Positions 27,400-37,545 of a stretch of DNA of 64,000 nucleotides are shown here, in pieces. Source of the DNA: Alcaligenaceae bacterium (lineage in GTDB: Bacteria > Pseudomonadota > Gammaproteobacteria > Burkholderiales > Burkholderiaceae_B). Where the stretch lies: positions 599,647-663,646 of the forward strand of contig JACCET010000001.1 of the NCBI GenBank assembly GCA_013416405.1. Reading direction: 5' to 3'. How positions within the stretch are numbered: position 1 is the stretch's first letter; each line of letters begins with the position of its first letter. The notes under the pieces were generated by a model. The model was given only the letters and a program-made list of their open reading frames with translations. It ran no database searches and was not told where the DNA came from. A program made the position numbers and the translations under genes.

Positions 27400-28029
27400 T
27401 TACTGACCCTTGCCTGTTGCGGTGTTGCTGGTGGAGCGTTGTGCTTCGAGTTCGGCTTGCCGGACTATTTCTTCAGCCAACTCTTCCTCGGCTGTCTTGC
27501 CAACGGGCCTGGCCAATGGATCCGGGCAAACACCACGAAGAAAGCCTATACATTTGATGAGCTGGGAAAAACCAGCCAGTATCAACAAGCCAAAACCGAC
27601 CGGAATCAGCAGCTTGGCAGGCCAGCGTATCAAGCCGCCGGTATTCGATGAAAGTTCATGCAGGGCGAACGACTGGTAGAAAAACGGCAGCGACAGCCAG
27701 AAGATAAGCATGCAGGCCGGGAACAGGAAAAGCACGATTCCGATGATTTCTATATAGATCTGAGTTCGTCGCGAGAATCTTTGCGCCAGGACGTCTACCC
27801 GCACATGCTCGTTGCGCAAAAAGGTATAGCCCGCCGCCAGCAGAAAAATTGCGCCGAACAAATACCACTGCAGTTCAAGCCAGGCATTGGAGCTGACGCT
27901 GAATAGCTTGCGGACCACCGCATTAGTGGCGCTGACGACGACAACAATCAGAGTCAGCCATATAACGATTTTGCCAACCCTGGTATTGATGTTGTCGATG
28001 ATGTTGGCTATGGACAGAAAGAATTTCAT
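27400..28029 (-). CDS. dctQ: TRAP transporter small permease (DctQ family)
   Basis: A 209-residue membrane protein with four helices (IVIWLTLIVVVVSATNAVV, LQWYLFGAIFLLAAGYTFL, IYIEIIGIVLFLFPACMLI, and LLIPVGFGLLILAGFSQLI) and the DctQ motif RNEHVRVDVL after helix 2. The C-terminal tail is charged and disordered. It forms the membrane complex with the large permease directly downstream. The expected third component is absent here. Confidence 0.9.
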   Translation of the reverse strand: MKFFLSIANIIDNINTRVGKIVIWLTLIVVVVSATNAVVRKLFSVSSNAWLELQWYLFGAIFLLAAGYTFLRNEHVRVDVLAQRFSRRTQIYIEIIGIVLFLFPACMLIFWLSLPFFYQSFALHELSSNTGGLIRWPAKLLIPVGFGLLILAGFSQLIKCIGFLRGVCPDPLARPVGKTAEEELAEEIVRQAELEAQRSTSNTATGKGQ

Positions 28030-28188
28030 GTATTCCGTTTAGCATTGCTAACTAAATTGCAGCGAGTTTGCTTCGCGGCAGGTATGCATTTGAAGATGCA
28101 AAAGCCGTCAAGTATAAACGATACATGTCAGCCCGAAACGGGATGTATTCTAGCTGATCCGGATGTTTCTGGCTGTTGGTACATCCCC

Positions 28189-29010
28189 TCAGTCTGTACT
28201 GGTGTCAGGCCAACTCAGGCCCACATGCGTCAGTAGCGCCTGCTTCAGGTCTACAGAGGGCAGATCAAATTGATCGGGGTACTGAACCCCCGATAAATAC
28301 AGGCCTTCCGGACTAAAAGTGGGTGCTGCCTTGCGGCGATCACGTTGCGCCAGCAGCTCGTCCATCCATGCAGGCTCCTGCCTGCCCTGCCCCACATACA
28401 AAATGGCACCCATCAGATTGCGTATCATATGGTGCAAGAAAGCATTGGCACGGAACCTGAACAGATAAAAATCGCCTTGCTGCACTATGGTTATTTCCTG
28501 CAGTGTGCGCACCGGGCTGGCCGCCTGGCATTGCGACGAGCGGAAACTACTGAAATCGTGCTTTCCGAGCAGGCGTTGCGCCGCCTCGCGCATGCGATCC
28601 AGCTGCAGGGCGTGATATACCCAGCCCACCCTACCGTGCATGAGCGGAGAGCGCACCCGTGTATTGCGGACTACATAAATATAGCTGCGCGACTGCGCCG
28701 AAAACCGGGCATGGAAGTCGTCGGATACCGGCCTGGCCCACTGTATGGCAATACTGGCGGGCAACAAGGCATTCAAACCACGCACCCACGACTCAAGGCG
28801 CCGGTTTACGTCGGTATCAAGATGAACAACCTGTTCCAGGGCATGTACCCCGGTATCGGTACGCCCGGCGCAGATGGTGGCCACCGGATGATCCAGAAAG
28901 ATAGCCATCGCAGCTTCCAGTTTGTCCTGCACGGTAAGCCCGCCGGGCTGAGTCTGCCAACCTTGCCAGAAAGAACCATCGTAGGCCAGGCCCAGGGCCA
29001 TTCTAGGCAT
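28189..29010 (-). CDS. truA: tRNA pseudouridine(38-40) synthase TruA
   Basis: A 273-residue enzyme that makes pseudouridine in the anticodon stem-loop of many tRNAs. Motifs: [15 protein letters not shown], the catalytic Asp in [36 protein letters not shown], and [19 protein letters not shown]. It lies 5 bp after fimV, the usual order asd-fimV-truA in this group. About 155 bp without a gene separates it from dctQ. Confidence 0.95.
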   Translation of the reverse strand: MPRMALGLAYDGSFWQGWQTQPGGLTVQDKLEAAMAIFLDHPVATICAGRTDTGVHALEQVVHLDTDVNRRLESWVRGLNALLPASIAIQWARPVSDDFHARFSAQSRSYIYVVRNTRVRSPLMHGRVGWVYHALQLDRMREAAQRLLGKHDFSSFRSSQCQAASPVRTLQEITIVQQGDFYLFRFRANAFLHHMIRNLMGAILYVGQGRQEPAWMDELLAQRDRRKAAPTFSPEGLYLSGVQYPDQFDLPSVDLKQALLTHVGLSWPDTSTD

Positions 29011-29015
29011 GGTGT

Positions 29016-31052
29016 CTAACGCGTATCGGGACGCGGGCGCACCGGAGCATCTTGTTCCAGTTCAAGATTGATCTGGTCCAGCTTTTCCTTGACCATGGCT
29101 TCTGTGATGGGGCCGGCACTGCCTTCAGGCCCCGTACCGCGCGCGGCATTGGCCCGACGCAACAGCCACGCAATAATCAATACGATAAATGCCAGCACGC
29201 CGGTGATCACACCCAGCATATGCTCTTGAAACCACGACACTGATTGTTCCGCCTTTGTTGATATGGATTCTGCCGTCTGTGCCGCAAAGCCGGCATCGGA
29301 AGCCGTGCTGCCCTGCCGGCCGCCACTGGCCCCGTCGCCGCTCGAGCTACCGCCGACGGCCAGTCCTGCCGTATTTGCGTCGCCTGTTGCGTCGCCTGTT
29401 GCGTCGCCTGTTGCGCTGCTACCTGTTGCGCTGCTACCTGTTGCGCTGCTACCTGTTGCGCTGCTACCTGTTGCGCTGCTACCTGTTGCGCTGCTACCTG
29501 TTGCGCTGCTACCTGTTGCACTGCTGCCTGTTGCATCGCCGCCACCCGTCGCGGCGCTATTATCGCCGGGGCTGGCCTGCGACGCTGCAGCAGCTCCACT
29601 GGCGACACCCGCGCCCGCAGCATCCGTTGCTGCAGCGGAGCCGCCAGCAACGGCGCCGTTAGCCGTACCGCCACCGGACGCTGTAGTACCGGACGCTGTG
29701 GCACTTGAAGACGCAGTACCTGTCCCGCCGGAGTTTGATCCTGCGGCGCCAGAAGCTGCATCCCGTCCGCTGCTGCCTTGTCCGCTGGTGCTCTGCGTAC
29801 CAACCGTTGATCCAACCGCGTTTGCAACCGGATTGTCGGTATTATCGCCTGTCGTGCTAGCCTGCGCGGCACCACTATTTTGATTCGTACCAGAAGATTG
29901 GCCCCCGGCACTCTGGCCTGAGGCACCGCCGGCCGTGCTGGTGGCCGTACCATTCGCGGCACTACCAGCCGTGTCACCGACACGGGCAAGCGTATCGCTA
30001 ATACCCTTGGCACCGCTGATGACCAGGTCGGACGCTGCGGCGCCCTGGGAGCGCAAGGCCTCGTTCAAGGTTTTGACGTTATCTTCCAGCTGCGTAACCC
30101 GCTGTTGAGAGTCTTTAATACCCTTGCTTGTGGCCAGGGCGTCATCGGCACCGTTACCGTCGCCCGCGACTGCCGCTTCCTGCCCACCCGACAAACGCAA
30201 TTGATCACGGGTCTCGGAAGCAGGCGTGGAATCGACTGGGGTTGATGCACTCACGACACCGCTGGCTGCGCTGCCTGCAACAATCGCACTGGCCTGACCC
30301 GCCGCACGCTGACGATACTGCGCAAAAGCCTGAGCCTGTTGCATGAACAGACGGCGTGCTTCACGATCGGAAATGGCCGTAAGCGCTTCCCGGGCTGGCA
30401 TGGTCAGGCTGGCGCCGGCCTTGACCAGATTAAGATTATTGTGAATAAAAGCCTGCGGATTGGCCCGTTGCAACGCAATCATCATCTGGTATACGGTGAC
30501 TCCGGACACGGCATGCCGTTGCGCAATGGCAAACATAGTATCGCCACGCTTGACCAATATGGCAGCCGGCAACGCCTGAGCACCTGCTGCTGTGCCCGCC
30601 GGGCTGACGATATCAAGACCGGTATGTGTCAGCAGACTGACCTGAAAGCGCTGCTGGCCTGTTGCCGTGCGCACATCAAGCAAAATGTCAGCTACCGGCT
30701 TGTTGAAAACCTGGCTGGAGCTTACTTGTATCAGTTTGCTACCGGGCGCGTAACCATCGACCAGCTTCACCTGCATGGTGGCCAGATCAACAGGCGGAGT
30801 CAGCCCGGCTTGCTGCCAGGCAGCCGCCGGCGCCGGCGCCGCCGAAAAACTGCGTAGATCAGCGGAGCTTAACTGGCTGACCGGCACACTGACCTGCAGT
30901 GGCTGGCCCGGCGCCGATACCAATCGCGAATGCCCGAAACTTGCAGCGTACGAACTGGAGCACACCAGTAATGCCGCTGCCAATGCCCCGGCTAAAGGTA
31001 AGGGTTTTGCAACGACTTCAGCCGACAGGGACACAGCACGGGACATACGCAT
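29016..31052 (-). CDS. fimV: FimV/HubP-family LysM protein with a Ser/Ala/Thr/Gly repeat region
   Basis: A 678-residue inner-membrane/peptidoglycan polarity factor. Order: signal peptide ([14 protein letters not shown]), the FimV N-terminal domain ([18 protein letters not shown]), a LysM domain near 185-255 ([16 protein letters not shown]), a coiled coil ([20 protein letters not shown]), a long low-complexity Ser/Ala/Gly/Thr region with perfect ATGSS repeats, and one membrane helix near the end ([19 protein letters not shown]). The large acidic C-terminal domain with TPR of other FimV proteins is missing; only about 45 residues follow the helix. A start two codons later is possible. FimV/HubP recruits polar proteins and supports type IV pili in other bacteria. 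Confidence 0.85.
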   Translation of the reverse strand: MRMSRAVSLSAEVVAKPLPLAGALAAALLVCSSSYAASFGHSRLVSAPGQPLQVSVPVSQLSSADLRSFSAAPAPAAAWQQAGLTPPVDLATMQVKLVDGYAPGSKLIQVSSSQVFNKPVADILLDVRTATGQQRFQVSLLTHTGLDIVSPAGTAAGAQALPAAILVKRGDTMFAIAQRHAVSGVTVYQMMIALQRANPQAFIHNNLNLVKAGASLTMPAREALTAISDREARRLFMQQAQAFAQYRQRAAGQASAIVAGSAASGVVSASTPVDSTPASETRDQLRLSGGQEAAVAGDGNGADDALATSKGIKDSQQRVTQLEDNVKTLNEALRSQGAAASDLVISGAKGISDTLARVGDTAGSAANGTATSTAGGASGQSAGGQSSGTNQNSGAAQASTTGDNTDNPVANAVGSTVGTQSTSGQGSSGRDAASGAAGSNSGGTGTASSSATASGTTASGGGTANGAVAGGSAAATDAAGAGVASGAAAASQASPGDNSAATGGGDATGSSATGSSATGSSATGSSATGSSATGSSATGSSATGSSATGDATGDATGDANTAGLAVGGSSSGDGASGGRQGSTASDAGFAAQTAESISTKAEQSVSWFQEHMLGVITGVLAFIVLIIAWLLRRANAARGTGPEGSAGPITEAMVKEKLDQINLELEQDAPVRPRPDTR
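29377..29526. repeat. Minisatellite inside fimV (12-bp and 15-bp tandem repeats)
   Basis: Three perfect 12-bp units (GCGTCGCCTGTT, 29377-29412) run into seven perfect 15-bp units (CCTGTTGCGCTGCTA, 29407-29511) and one imperfect unit (29512-29526). All units are multiples of three, so copy-number change would alter protein length without a frameshift. They encode GDAT and ATGSS repeats on the minus strand. Confidence 0.95.
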
Positions 31053-31054
31053 TT

Positions 31055-32185
31055 TTAGAGTTCACCCAGAGTTATTCTTAGCATACGGCGCAACGGTTCA
31101 GCCGCACCCCATAGTAGCTGATCACCCACCGTAAATGCGCTAATCTGGTTGGTTCCGGTAGACATTTTGCGTATGCGGCCAACCGGGATATCCAACGTAC
31201 CCGTAACCGCAACAGGCGTGAGCTGCTGCATGCTGGCGTCACGTTCATTGGGTATGACCTTGGCCCATTTGGAGCCCTGGCTGATGATGTCACAGACTTC
31301 GTCAACAGGAATGTCTTTGTTCAGTTCTATGGTCAATGCCTGGCTGTGGCAGCGCATGGCACCGATACGCACACACAGTCCGTCTATGGGTGTTTCGGGC
31401 TTGCCAAAGGCCGCGCCGCGACCAAGTATTTTGTTGGTTTCAGCGCCAGCCTTCCACTCTTCGCGGGACACACCGTTGCCCAGGTCTTTGTCTATCCAGG
31501 GGATCAGGTTGCCGCCCAGCGGCACGCCAAAATGCTGTTGAGGCAGATTGGGGTCTTGTTGCGCCTTGAGTACGCCACGGTCGATCTCAAGAATGGCCGA
31601 TGCGGGATCGTCGAGCAAGGGGCGAACCTGGGCATTAAGTAGGCCAAACTGCGTGAGCAGTTCGCGCATATGTTGCGCGCCGCCGCCCGAAGCCGCCTGA
31701 TAAGTCATGCTGGTCATCCACTTGACCAGGTCTTGGTTGAACAAGCCGGCCAACCCCATGAGCATGCAACTGACCGTGCAATTGCCGCCTACATAGTTCT
31801 TCACGCCACGCTTGAGCGCAGCGTCGATAACGGGACGATTGACTGGATCGAGCACTATGATGGCGTCGTCGTCCATGCGCAAGGTGCTGGCCGCGTCTAT
31901 CCAGATGCCCTGCCAACCTGCAGCGCGCAACTTGGGATAGACCGCCGAGGTATAGTCGCCGCCCTGGGCCGTCAGGACGATGGGCAGCTTTTTCAGGGCG
32001 TCAATATCGTAGGCATCTTGCAAAGGACCGGCGCCATCGGCCCACGCCGGAGCGGCGCCTCCGGCATTGCTGGTGGAAAAGAAAACTGGCTGAAAAAGGG
32101 AAAAATCGTTTTCGTCGCGCATGCGCTGCATGAGGACGGAACCCACCATGCCGCGCCAACCGACTAAACCTACTGCTTGGCTCAT
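31055..32185 (-). CDS. asd: Aspartate-semialdehyde dehydrogenase
   Basis: A 376-residue enzyme that reduces aspartyl phosphate to the semialdehyde for Lys, Thr, Met and diaminopimelate synthesis. Motifs: the NADP loop [18 protein letters not shown], the active-site Cys in [32 protein letters not shown], and the His region [18 protein letters not shown]. It is the gram-negative type of about 370 residues. The stop codon lies 2 bp before the fimV start; leuB is 43 bp upstream. Confidence 0.96.
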   Translation of the reverse strand: MSQAVGLVGWRGMVGSVLMQRMRDENDFSLFQPVFFSTSNAGGAAPAWADGAGPLQDAYDIDALKKLPIVLTAQGGDYTSAVYPKLRAAGWQGIWIDAASTLRMDDDAIIVLDPVNRPVIDAALKRGVKNYVGGNCTVSCMLMGLAGLFNQDLVKWMTSMTYQAASGGGAQHMRELLTQFGLLNAQVRPLLDDPASAILEIDRGVLKAQQDPNLPQQHFGVPLGGNLIPWIDKDLGNGVSREEWKAGAETNKILGRGAAFGKPETPIDGLCVRIGAMRCHSQALTIELNKDIPVDEVCDIISQGSKWAKVIPNERDASMQQLTPVAVTGTLDIPVGRIRKMSTGTNQISAFTVGDQLLWGAAEPLRRMLRITLGEL

Positions 32186-32228
32186 GTTGCTGTCGCTTAA
32201 AATAAAGTAAAAGTACTAGTCTGACACA

Positions 32229-33305
32229 TTATTTTAATGCTTTCAGCACCGCATCGCCCATTTGAGTGGTTGTAACCTTCGTGGTTCCCTCTTCATGAAT
32301 GTCTGGCGTGCGCAAACCCTGTTCAAGAACGGCCTGAACAGCGGCTTCAATGCGGTCGGCCTGCCCCGCCTCGTTCAGCGAATAGCGCAACAACATGGCG
32401 GCCGACAATATGGTTGCCAGCGGGTTGGCCAGGTTCTTGCCTGCGATATCGGGCGCAGAGCCATGGCTGGGCTCGTACAGGCCTTGATTCGATGCATTCA
32501 AGGACGCCGAGGGCAGCATGCCTATGGAGCCGGTCAGCATGGCTGCTTCATCGGACAGGATATCGCCGAAAAGATTACCCGTGACGATAACGTCGAATTC
32601 TTTGGGCGCCCGCACCAGTTGCATGGCCGCATTGTCGACATACATGTGCGAGAGTTCGACGTCTGGATATTCATTAGCTACGGTGATCATGATGTCACGC
32701 CAGAACTGCGAGGTTTCAAGCACATTGGCCTTGTCGACGCTGCACAGGCGCTTGCTGCGTTTTTGCGCAGCCTGGAAGGCCACATGCGCAATGCGACGGA
32801 TCTCGGACTCGGCGTAATGCATGGTGTCGTAGCCCTGACGTTCCCCCTTGAAGGGGCCGTCGTTCAGTTCACGCACGCCACGCGGTTGGCCAAAATAAAT
32901 ATCACCCGTTAGCTCGCGCACAATCAGAATGTTCAGGCCGGATACGACCTCGGGCTTCAGGGAAGACGCATTGGCCAGTTGTGGATACAGAATGGCCGGA
33001 CGCAAATTGGCGAACAGGCCCAGTTCACGGCGCAGGCCCAGTATGGCTTGCTCAGGACGCAGTTCGCGCGCCAGACTGTCGTATTTCCAGTCGCCAACCG
33101 CACCAAACAGTATGGCGGCTGAGTTCTTGGCCAGATCCAGCGTGCTGGCCGGCAAGGGATGTTGGTGCTGCTCGTAGGCAGCGCCCCCGACTGGCGCGGT
33201 TTGCAGATCGAGATCCAGGCCCAGCGCGGTCAATACGCGCGCAGCCTGCTCGGTAATTTCGGGGCCTATGCCGTCGCCTGGCAGTACGGCAATCTTGTGA
33301 GTCAT
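32229..33305 (-). CDS. leuB: 3-isopropylmalate dehydrogenase
   Basis: A 358-residue NAD-dependent decarboxylating dehydrogenase of leucine synthesis. Motifs: [56 protein letters not shown], and the adenosine-binding [18 protein letters not shown]. It lies 9 bp downstream of leuD in leuC-leuD-leuB. asd follows. Confidence 0.97.
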   Translation of the reverse strand: MTHKIAVLPGDGIGPEITEQAARVLTALGLDLDLQTAPVGGAAYEQHQHPLPASTLDLAKNSAAILFGAVGDWKYDSLARELRPEQAILGLRRELGLFANLRPAILYPQLANASSLKPEVVSGLNILIVRELTGDIYFGQPRGVRELNDGPFKGERQGYDTMHYAESEIRRIAHVAFQAAQKRSKRLCSVDKANVLETSQFWRDIMITVANEYPDVELSHMYVDNAAMQLVRAPKEFDVIVTGNLFGDILSDEAAMLTGSIGMLPSASLNASNQGLYEPSHGSAPDIAGKNLANPLATILSAAMLLRYSLNEAGQADRIEAAVQAVLEQGLRTPDIHEEGTTKVTTTQMGDAVLKALK

Positions 33306-33314
33306 TTGTGTTTC

Positions 33315-33965
33315 CTATACGATGGGGCGTGATTCCAGCCACGGATGCCGGGCCAGGCGTTCTGCTTCAAAAACCCGGATCATGTCGGCTTTTTGCAGGG
33401 TCTGGCCAATGTCGTCCAGTCCGTTCAGCAAGCAGTGCTTGCGGAAAGGCTCGATATCGAAGGCCAGTTCGCGGCCGTCTTCAGCAATCACGACTTGCCT
33501 GGCCAGGTCTATGCGCAACTTGTAGCCTGAAAAGGCCTTGACCTCTTCAAACAGGCGCGCCACCTGCAGCTCGGGCAAAATAATAGGCAACAAACCGTTC
33601 TTGAAACTGTTGTTGAAGAAAATATCGGCGTACGAAGGCGCAATAATGGCGCGAAAGCCGAACTGAGTCAGCGCCCAGGGTGCGTGCTCGCGACTGGAGC
33701 CGCAGCCAAAATTCTTGCGTGCCAGCAAAATGGATGCGCCCTGATAGCGTTCCTGGTTCAGCACGAAATCCGGGTTGAGCGGCCGCTTGGTATTGTCTAT
33801 GCCTGGCTCGCCATGATCCAGGTAACGTAGTTCATCGAACAGGTTGGGGCCAAAGCCCGTGCGCTTGATGGACTTGAGAAACTGCTTGGGTATGATCAGG
33901 TCGGTATCGACATTTTCACGATCCAGCGGTACGACCAGGCCATGATGGGTAGTAAAGGCTTGCAT
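33315..33965 (-). CDS. leuD: 3-isopropylmalate dehydratase small subunit
   Basis: A 216-residue swivelling-domain subunit that pairs with LeuC to isomerise isopropylmalate. Motifs: [37 protein letters not shown], and the downstream [16 protein letters not shown]. It lies 9 bp after leuC and 9 bp before leuB, so the three are one transcription unit. Confidence 0.97.
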   Translation of the reverse strand: MQAFTTHHGLVVPLDRENVDTDLIIPKQFLKSIKRTGFGPNLFDELRYLDHGEPGIDNTKRPLNPDFVLNQERYQGASILLARKNFGCGSSREHAPWALTQFGFRAIIAPSYADIFFNNSFKNGLLPIILPELQVARLFEEVKAFSGYKLRIDLARQVVIAEDGRELAFDIEPFRKHCLLNGLDDIGQTLQKADMIRVFEAERLARHPWLESRPIV

Positions 33966-33974
33966 GATGGCTTC

Positions 33975-35378
33975 CTATCGAAAATTTCGTATATCAACAA
34001 AATGACCGGCAACCGCAGCGGCTGCGGCCATGGCCGGGCTGACCAAATGCGTGCGCCCGCCCTGCCCCTGGCGACCCTCGAAGTTGCGATTCGAGGTCGA
34101 CGCGCAGCGTTCACCGGGTTCCAGCCTATCGGCATTCATCGCCAGGCACATCGAGCAACCTGGTTCGCGCCACTCGAAACCAGCTTCCAGAAAGATCTTG
34201 TCCAGACCCTCTTGTTCGGCCTGGCGTTTGACCAGGCCCGAGCCCGGCACCACCATAGCCTGCTTGACCGATGACGCTACCCGTTTGCCCCTGGCCACGG
34301 TCGCGGCTGCGCGCAGGTCTTCGATACGGGCATTGGTACAAGAACCAATGAATACGCGATCCACCTTGATGTCAGTCAGTGGTGTGTTGGGCTTTAAGCC
34401 CATATACTCCAGCGCGCGTTCCATGCCGCTGCGGCGGACATCGTCTTTTTCCTTGTCCGGATCCGGTACACGGGCATCGACCGGCAATACCATTTCGGGC
34501 GAAGTGCCCCAGGACACCTGAGGCACGATGTCACGCGCATCGATATCGATGACGCGATCAAACACAGCCCCTTCATCGGAATGCAGGGTACGCCAGTATT
34601 GCACGGCCTGATCCCACAATGCGCCGGTGGGCGCATAGGGGCGACCACGAAAGTAATCTATGGTTTTCTGATCAACGGCCACCATGCCGGAGCGGGCACC
34701 GGCTTCGATAGCCATATTACAGACTGTCATGCGACCTTCAACGGAAAGTGCGCGCATGGTGCTGCCGCCAAACTCGATGGCGTAGCCTGTGCCGCCCGCC
34801 GTGCCTATCTTGCCGATGACGTACAAGACCAGGTCTTTGGCAGTGCATCCGACCGGCAGCTCGCCTTCGATGCGTATAAGCATGTTTTTATTTTTCTTCA
34901 TGAGCAAGGTCTGCGTGGCCAGCACGTGCTCGACCTCGGACGTACCGATACCAAACGCAAGCGTGCCCACAGCACCGTGCGTGCTGGTGTGGGAGTCGCC
35001 GCAAACCACCGTCATGCCCGGCAAGGTGGCGCCCTGCTCGGGGCCAATGATATGGACAATGCCTTGACGCAGGTCGTTCATGCGAAATTCGGTAATACCG
35101 TATTTTTCACAGTTCTCGTCCAGCGTGTCGACCTGCAGTCGGGAAATAGGATCTTGTATGCCTTCGCTGCGTGCCGTCGTTGGGACATTGTGATCGGCAA
35201 CGGCCAGATTGGCGCTAACGCGCCAAGGCAGGCGATCGGCCATGCGCAAACCCTCGAAGGCCTGCGGACTGGTCACCTCGTGAACCAAATGACGGTCTAT
35301 ATACAGCAAACAGGTGCCGTCCGACTCTTGGTGCACAACGTGGGCGCTCCAGAGTTTGTCGTACAGGGTTTGTGCCAT
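33975..35378 (-). CDS. leuC: 3-isopropylmalate dehydratase large subunit
   Basis: A 467-residue aconitase-family subunit carrying a [4Fe-4S] cluster. Motifs: [31 protein letters not shown], and the cluster ligands in [16 protein letters not shown] and [13 protein letters not shown]. It is first in the leuCDB operon. The 157 bp before it contain the strong hairpin behind the upstream M48 gene. No leu leader peptide with a run of Leu codons is evident. Confidence 0.97.
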   Translation of the reverse strand: MAQTLYDKLWSAHVVHQESDGTCLLYIDRHLVHEVTSPQAFEGLRMADRLPWRVSANLAVADHNVPTTARSEGIQDPISRLQVDTLDENCEKYGITEFRMNDLRQGIVHIIGPEQGATLPGMTVVCGDSHTSTHGAVGTLAFGIGTSEVEHVLATQTLLMKKNKNMLIRIEGELPVGCTAKDLVLYVIGKIGTAGGTGYAIEFGGSTMRALSVEGRMTVCNMAIEAGARSGMVAVDQKTIDYFRGRPYAPTGALWDQAVQYWRTLHSDEGAVFDRVIDIDARDIVPQVSWGTSPEMVLPVDARVPDPDKEKDDVRRSGMERALEYMGLKPNTPLTDIKVDRVFIGSCTNARIEDLRAAATVARGKRVASSVKQAMVVPGSGLVKRQAEQEGLDKIFLEAGFEWREPGCSMCLAMNADRLEPGERCASTSNRNFEGRQGQGGRTHLVSPAMAAAAAVAGHFVDIRNFR

Positions 35379-35484
35379 GGCAGTGCTCTCTGAAAATTAA
35401 ATTGAAATGCGGGTACATCAACTATTATGCCAGCGCTTCAACCTGGTACAAGACAAGTGCTTATACTGGTATCAGTAGTAATAG

Positions 35485-35517
35485 GCAGGCCGGATTCCCT
35501 TGCAGAATCCGGCCTGC
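35485..35517 (-). terminator. Strong hairpin downstream of the M48 metalloprotease gene
   Basis: A perfect 13-bp stem (GCAGGCCGGATTC / GAATCCGGCCTGC) with a 7-nt loop begins 19 bp after the M48 stop codon. On the minus strand it is followed by TATTACTACTG without a true T run, so it could stop transcripts or protect a 3' end. Confidence 0.65.
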
Positions 35518-35535
35518 TGCAGTCTGCGTCTGGCC

Positions 35536-36375
35536 TTATTGTCCGCCAACCTGCTGATACAAAGGCAAAACCTGGTTGGACGCCTCGGTCAGGTCGGCAA
35601 TCCGGCTGGCCGCCGATGGGTGCGTCGACAAAAACTCGGGCTGCCCACCACCGCCGCCCAGCGCGCCCATCTTCTGCCACAGCGTTACGGCGGCACGTGG
35701 ATCGTAGCCCGCCCGCGCCGCCAGCTCGACGCCTATGCGGTCGGCCTCGGTTTCGTGAGTGCGGCTATTGGGCAAAGTAAACATGACATTACTTAAGGCG
35801 CCACCCAAATCGGCCGTCGCTGCGACGCCGGTAACCGCCGAAAGCACCGACAAGCCCATATTGGTCACCATTTGCTGCGACACCTGTTCGCGTGCATGTT
35901 CACGCAATGCGTGGGCCATTTCATGACCGATAACAGCGGCAAGCTCGGCATCACTGGGCTTGATTTTGTCGATCAGGCCCGTATATACGGCGATTTTTCC
36001 ACCCGGCATGCACCAGGCATTGACCTCGTCGGAGCTGAGCACATGCACGTCCCAGTTCCAGCTTGCGGCATCAGGACGAAAGACACCCGCCTGCTTGATC
36101 AGCCTTTGCGAGATAGCCTGGACGCGTTTGGTCTGCGCCGCATTTCTATCGAGCGCCCCCTGAGCCTTGGCCTGGCCCAGCATCGCGTTGTACTGTTGCG
36201 CGGCCTCTTGCTGCAATGCAGCTTCCGACACCATGCTCGACATATATTGCTGGCGATCCACCCCGACGGCGCCCGAACTGGTCGTTTGTACGGAAGCGCA
36301 ACCACCCAATACGACGGCGGAAGATATCAAACCTGTGGCAAACACCCTGCTCAGGGTAGCTCTATGCATTTTCAT
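35536..36375 (-). CDS. M48-family metalloprotease lipoprotein (LoiP/YcaL-like)
   Basis: A 279-residue protein. The start at ATG 36375 follows AAGGAG by 9 nt; a longer frame overlaps the aroC end. A signal peptide ends in the lipobox VVLGGC (Cys near 22). The peptidase domain has HEXXH in AAVIGHEMAHALREHARE and a downstream glutamate in THETEADRIGVELAARAGYDP. Such periplasmic lipoproteins degrade or help assemble outer-membrane proteins. It lies 29 bp after aroC on the same strand. Confidence 0.9.
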   Translation of the reverse strand: MKMHRATLSRVFATGLISSAVVLGGCASVQTTSSGAVGVDRQQYMSSMVSEAALQQEAAQQYNAMLGQAKAQGALDRNAAQTKRVQAISQRLIKQAGVFRPDAASWNWDVHVLSSDEVNAWCMPGGKIAVYTGLIDKIKPSDAELAAVIGHEMAHALREHAREQVSQQMVTNMGLSVLSAVTGVAATADLGGALSNVMFTLPNSRTHETEADRIGVELAARAGYDPRAAVTLWQKMGALGGGGGQPEFLSTHPSAASRIADLTEASNQVLPLYQQVGGQ

Positions 36376-36404
36376 GGTGTGGTGCTCCTTTTTTACGAAT
36401 TTAT

Positions 36405-37466
36405 CTATGAAGAACACTGAGCGCGGTGGCGTAGCGCATGATCCATCAGCACAATGGCGAGCATGGCTTCAACAATAGGGGTAGCGCGTATGCCTACACA
36501 GGGATCATGACGCCCCAGTGTCTGGACTTGCACAGGCTCACCCGCCCGGTTAATGGACTGACGCTCTATGCGTATGCTGGAAGTTGGCTTGATGGCCAGC
36601 GACACGGTAATGGCCTGGCCCGACGAAATGCCACCCAGCACGCCTCCGGCGTGATTGCTCAGAAAGCCCTCAGCCGTGATTTCATCACCGTGCTCCGACC
36701 CGCGCTGGGCAATGCAGTCGAAGCCCGCGCCTATCGAGACGCCCTTGACCGCGTTCAGCCCCATCATAACGTGAGCAATATCCGCATCCAGGCGATCGTA
36801 CAGGGGCTCGCCCCATCCGGCCGGCACATTATCCGCCTGAACCTCGATGCGCGCGCCTATGGAATCGCCGTCGCGCCGCAGCTGATCCATATACGCCTCG
36901 AGTTCAGGAACCACCTGGGCATTGGGCGCATAAAACGGGTTGTTTGGCACTTCGTCCCAGGACCGGAATGGAATGGGGATGGGGCCCAACTGGCTCATGT
37001 AGCCGCGGATCCGCGTGCCGTGCACCTGTGCAAGCCATTTCTTGGCAATCGCCCCGGCGGCCACCGTAGGCGCGGTCAGGCGTGCCGACGAACGACCGCC
37101 GCCACGGGGGTCGCGCTCCCCGAATTTGCGCCAATAGGTATAGTCGGCATGCCCGGGGCGAAAGGTATCGGCGATATTGCTGTAATCTTTGCTGCGCGCA
37201 TCGGCATTGCGTATAAGCAGGCCTATGGGTGTTCCTGTGGTCACTCCTTCGTACACACCAGACAGGATTTCGACCTGGTCGGGTTCCTGCCGCTGCGTGA
37301 CGTGGCGCGAAGTACCGGGGCGGCGCCGGTCGAGCTCGAACTGGATATCTTCGGCGCCGAGCGCCAGACCCGGCGGGCACCCATCGACCACCGCGCCTAT
37401 GGCCGGTCCGTGGGATTCCCCAAAATTCGTAACGCAAAAGAGTTTACCTAGGGTGTTGCCTGACAT
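36405..37466 (-). CDS. aroC: Chorismate synthase
   Basis: A 353-residue FMN-dependent lyase, last step of the shikimate pathway. Motifs: [59 protein letters not shown], and [13 protein letters not shown]. It is of full length and starts at the family-typical Met. It precedes the M48 gene; selO lies 79 bp upstream with no overlap. Confidence 0.97.
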   Translation of the reverse strand: MSGNTLGKLFCVTNFGESHGPAIGAVVDGCPPGLALGAEDIQFELDRRRPGTSRHVTQRQEPDQVEILSGVYEGVTTGTPIGLLIRNADARSKDYSNIADTFRPGHADYTYWRKFGERDPRGGGRSSARLTAPTVAAGAIAKKWLAQVHGTRIRGYMSQLGPIPIPFRSWDEVPNNPFYAPNAQVVPELEAYMDQLRRDGDSIGARIEVQADNVPAGWGEPLYDRLDADIAHVMMGLNAVKGVSIGAGFDCIAQRGSEHGDEITAEGFLSNHAGGVLGGISSGQAITVSLAIKPTSSIRIERQSINRAGEPVQVQTLGRHDPCVGIRATPIVEAMLAIVLMDHALRHRAQCSS

Positions 37467-37545
37467 AGTGTTGTTTTTACCTTAAACCGTTGCATCAATT
37501 CTATTAAATTATTGTGAAGCATAAATGCAGCTGGCCTGCCCTTGC

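Noticed and set aside
29377..29526. Possible CRISPR array
   Set aside because: Units are contiguous 12- and 15-bp tandem copies without spacers, and in frame with fimV.
29263..29883. Long repetitive plus-strand frame rich in VALLP units
   Set aside because: Created by the fimV minisatellite read in antisense; no signal for expression.
36438..37451. 337-codon plus-strand frame covering aroC
   Set aside because: Mirror of a GC-rich conserved gene; aroC is beyond doubt and the frame has no family features.
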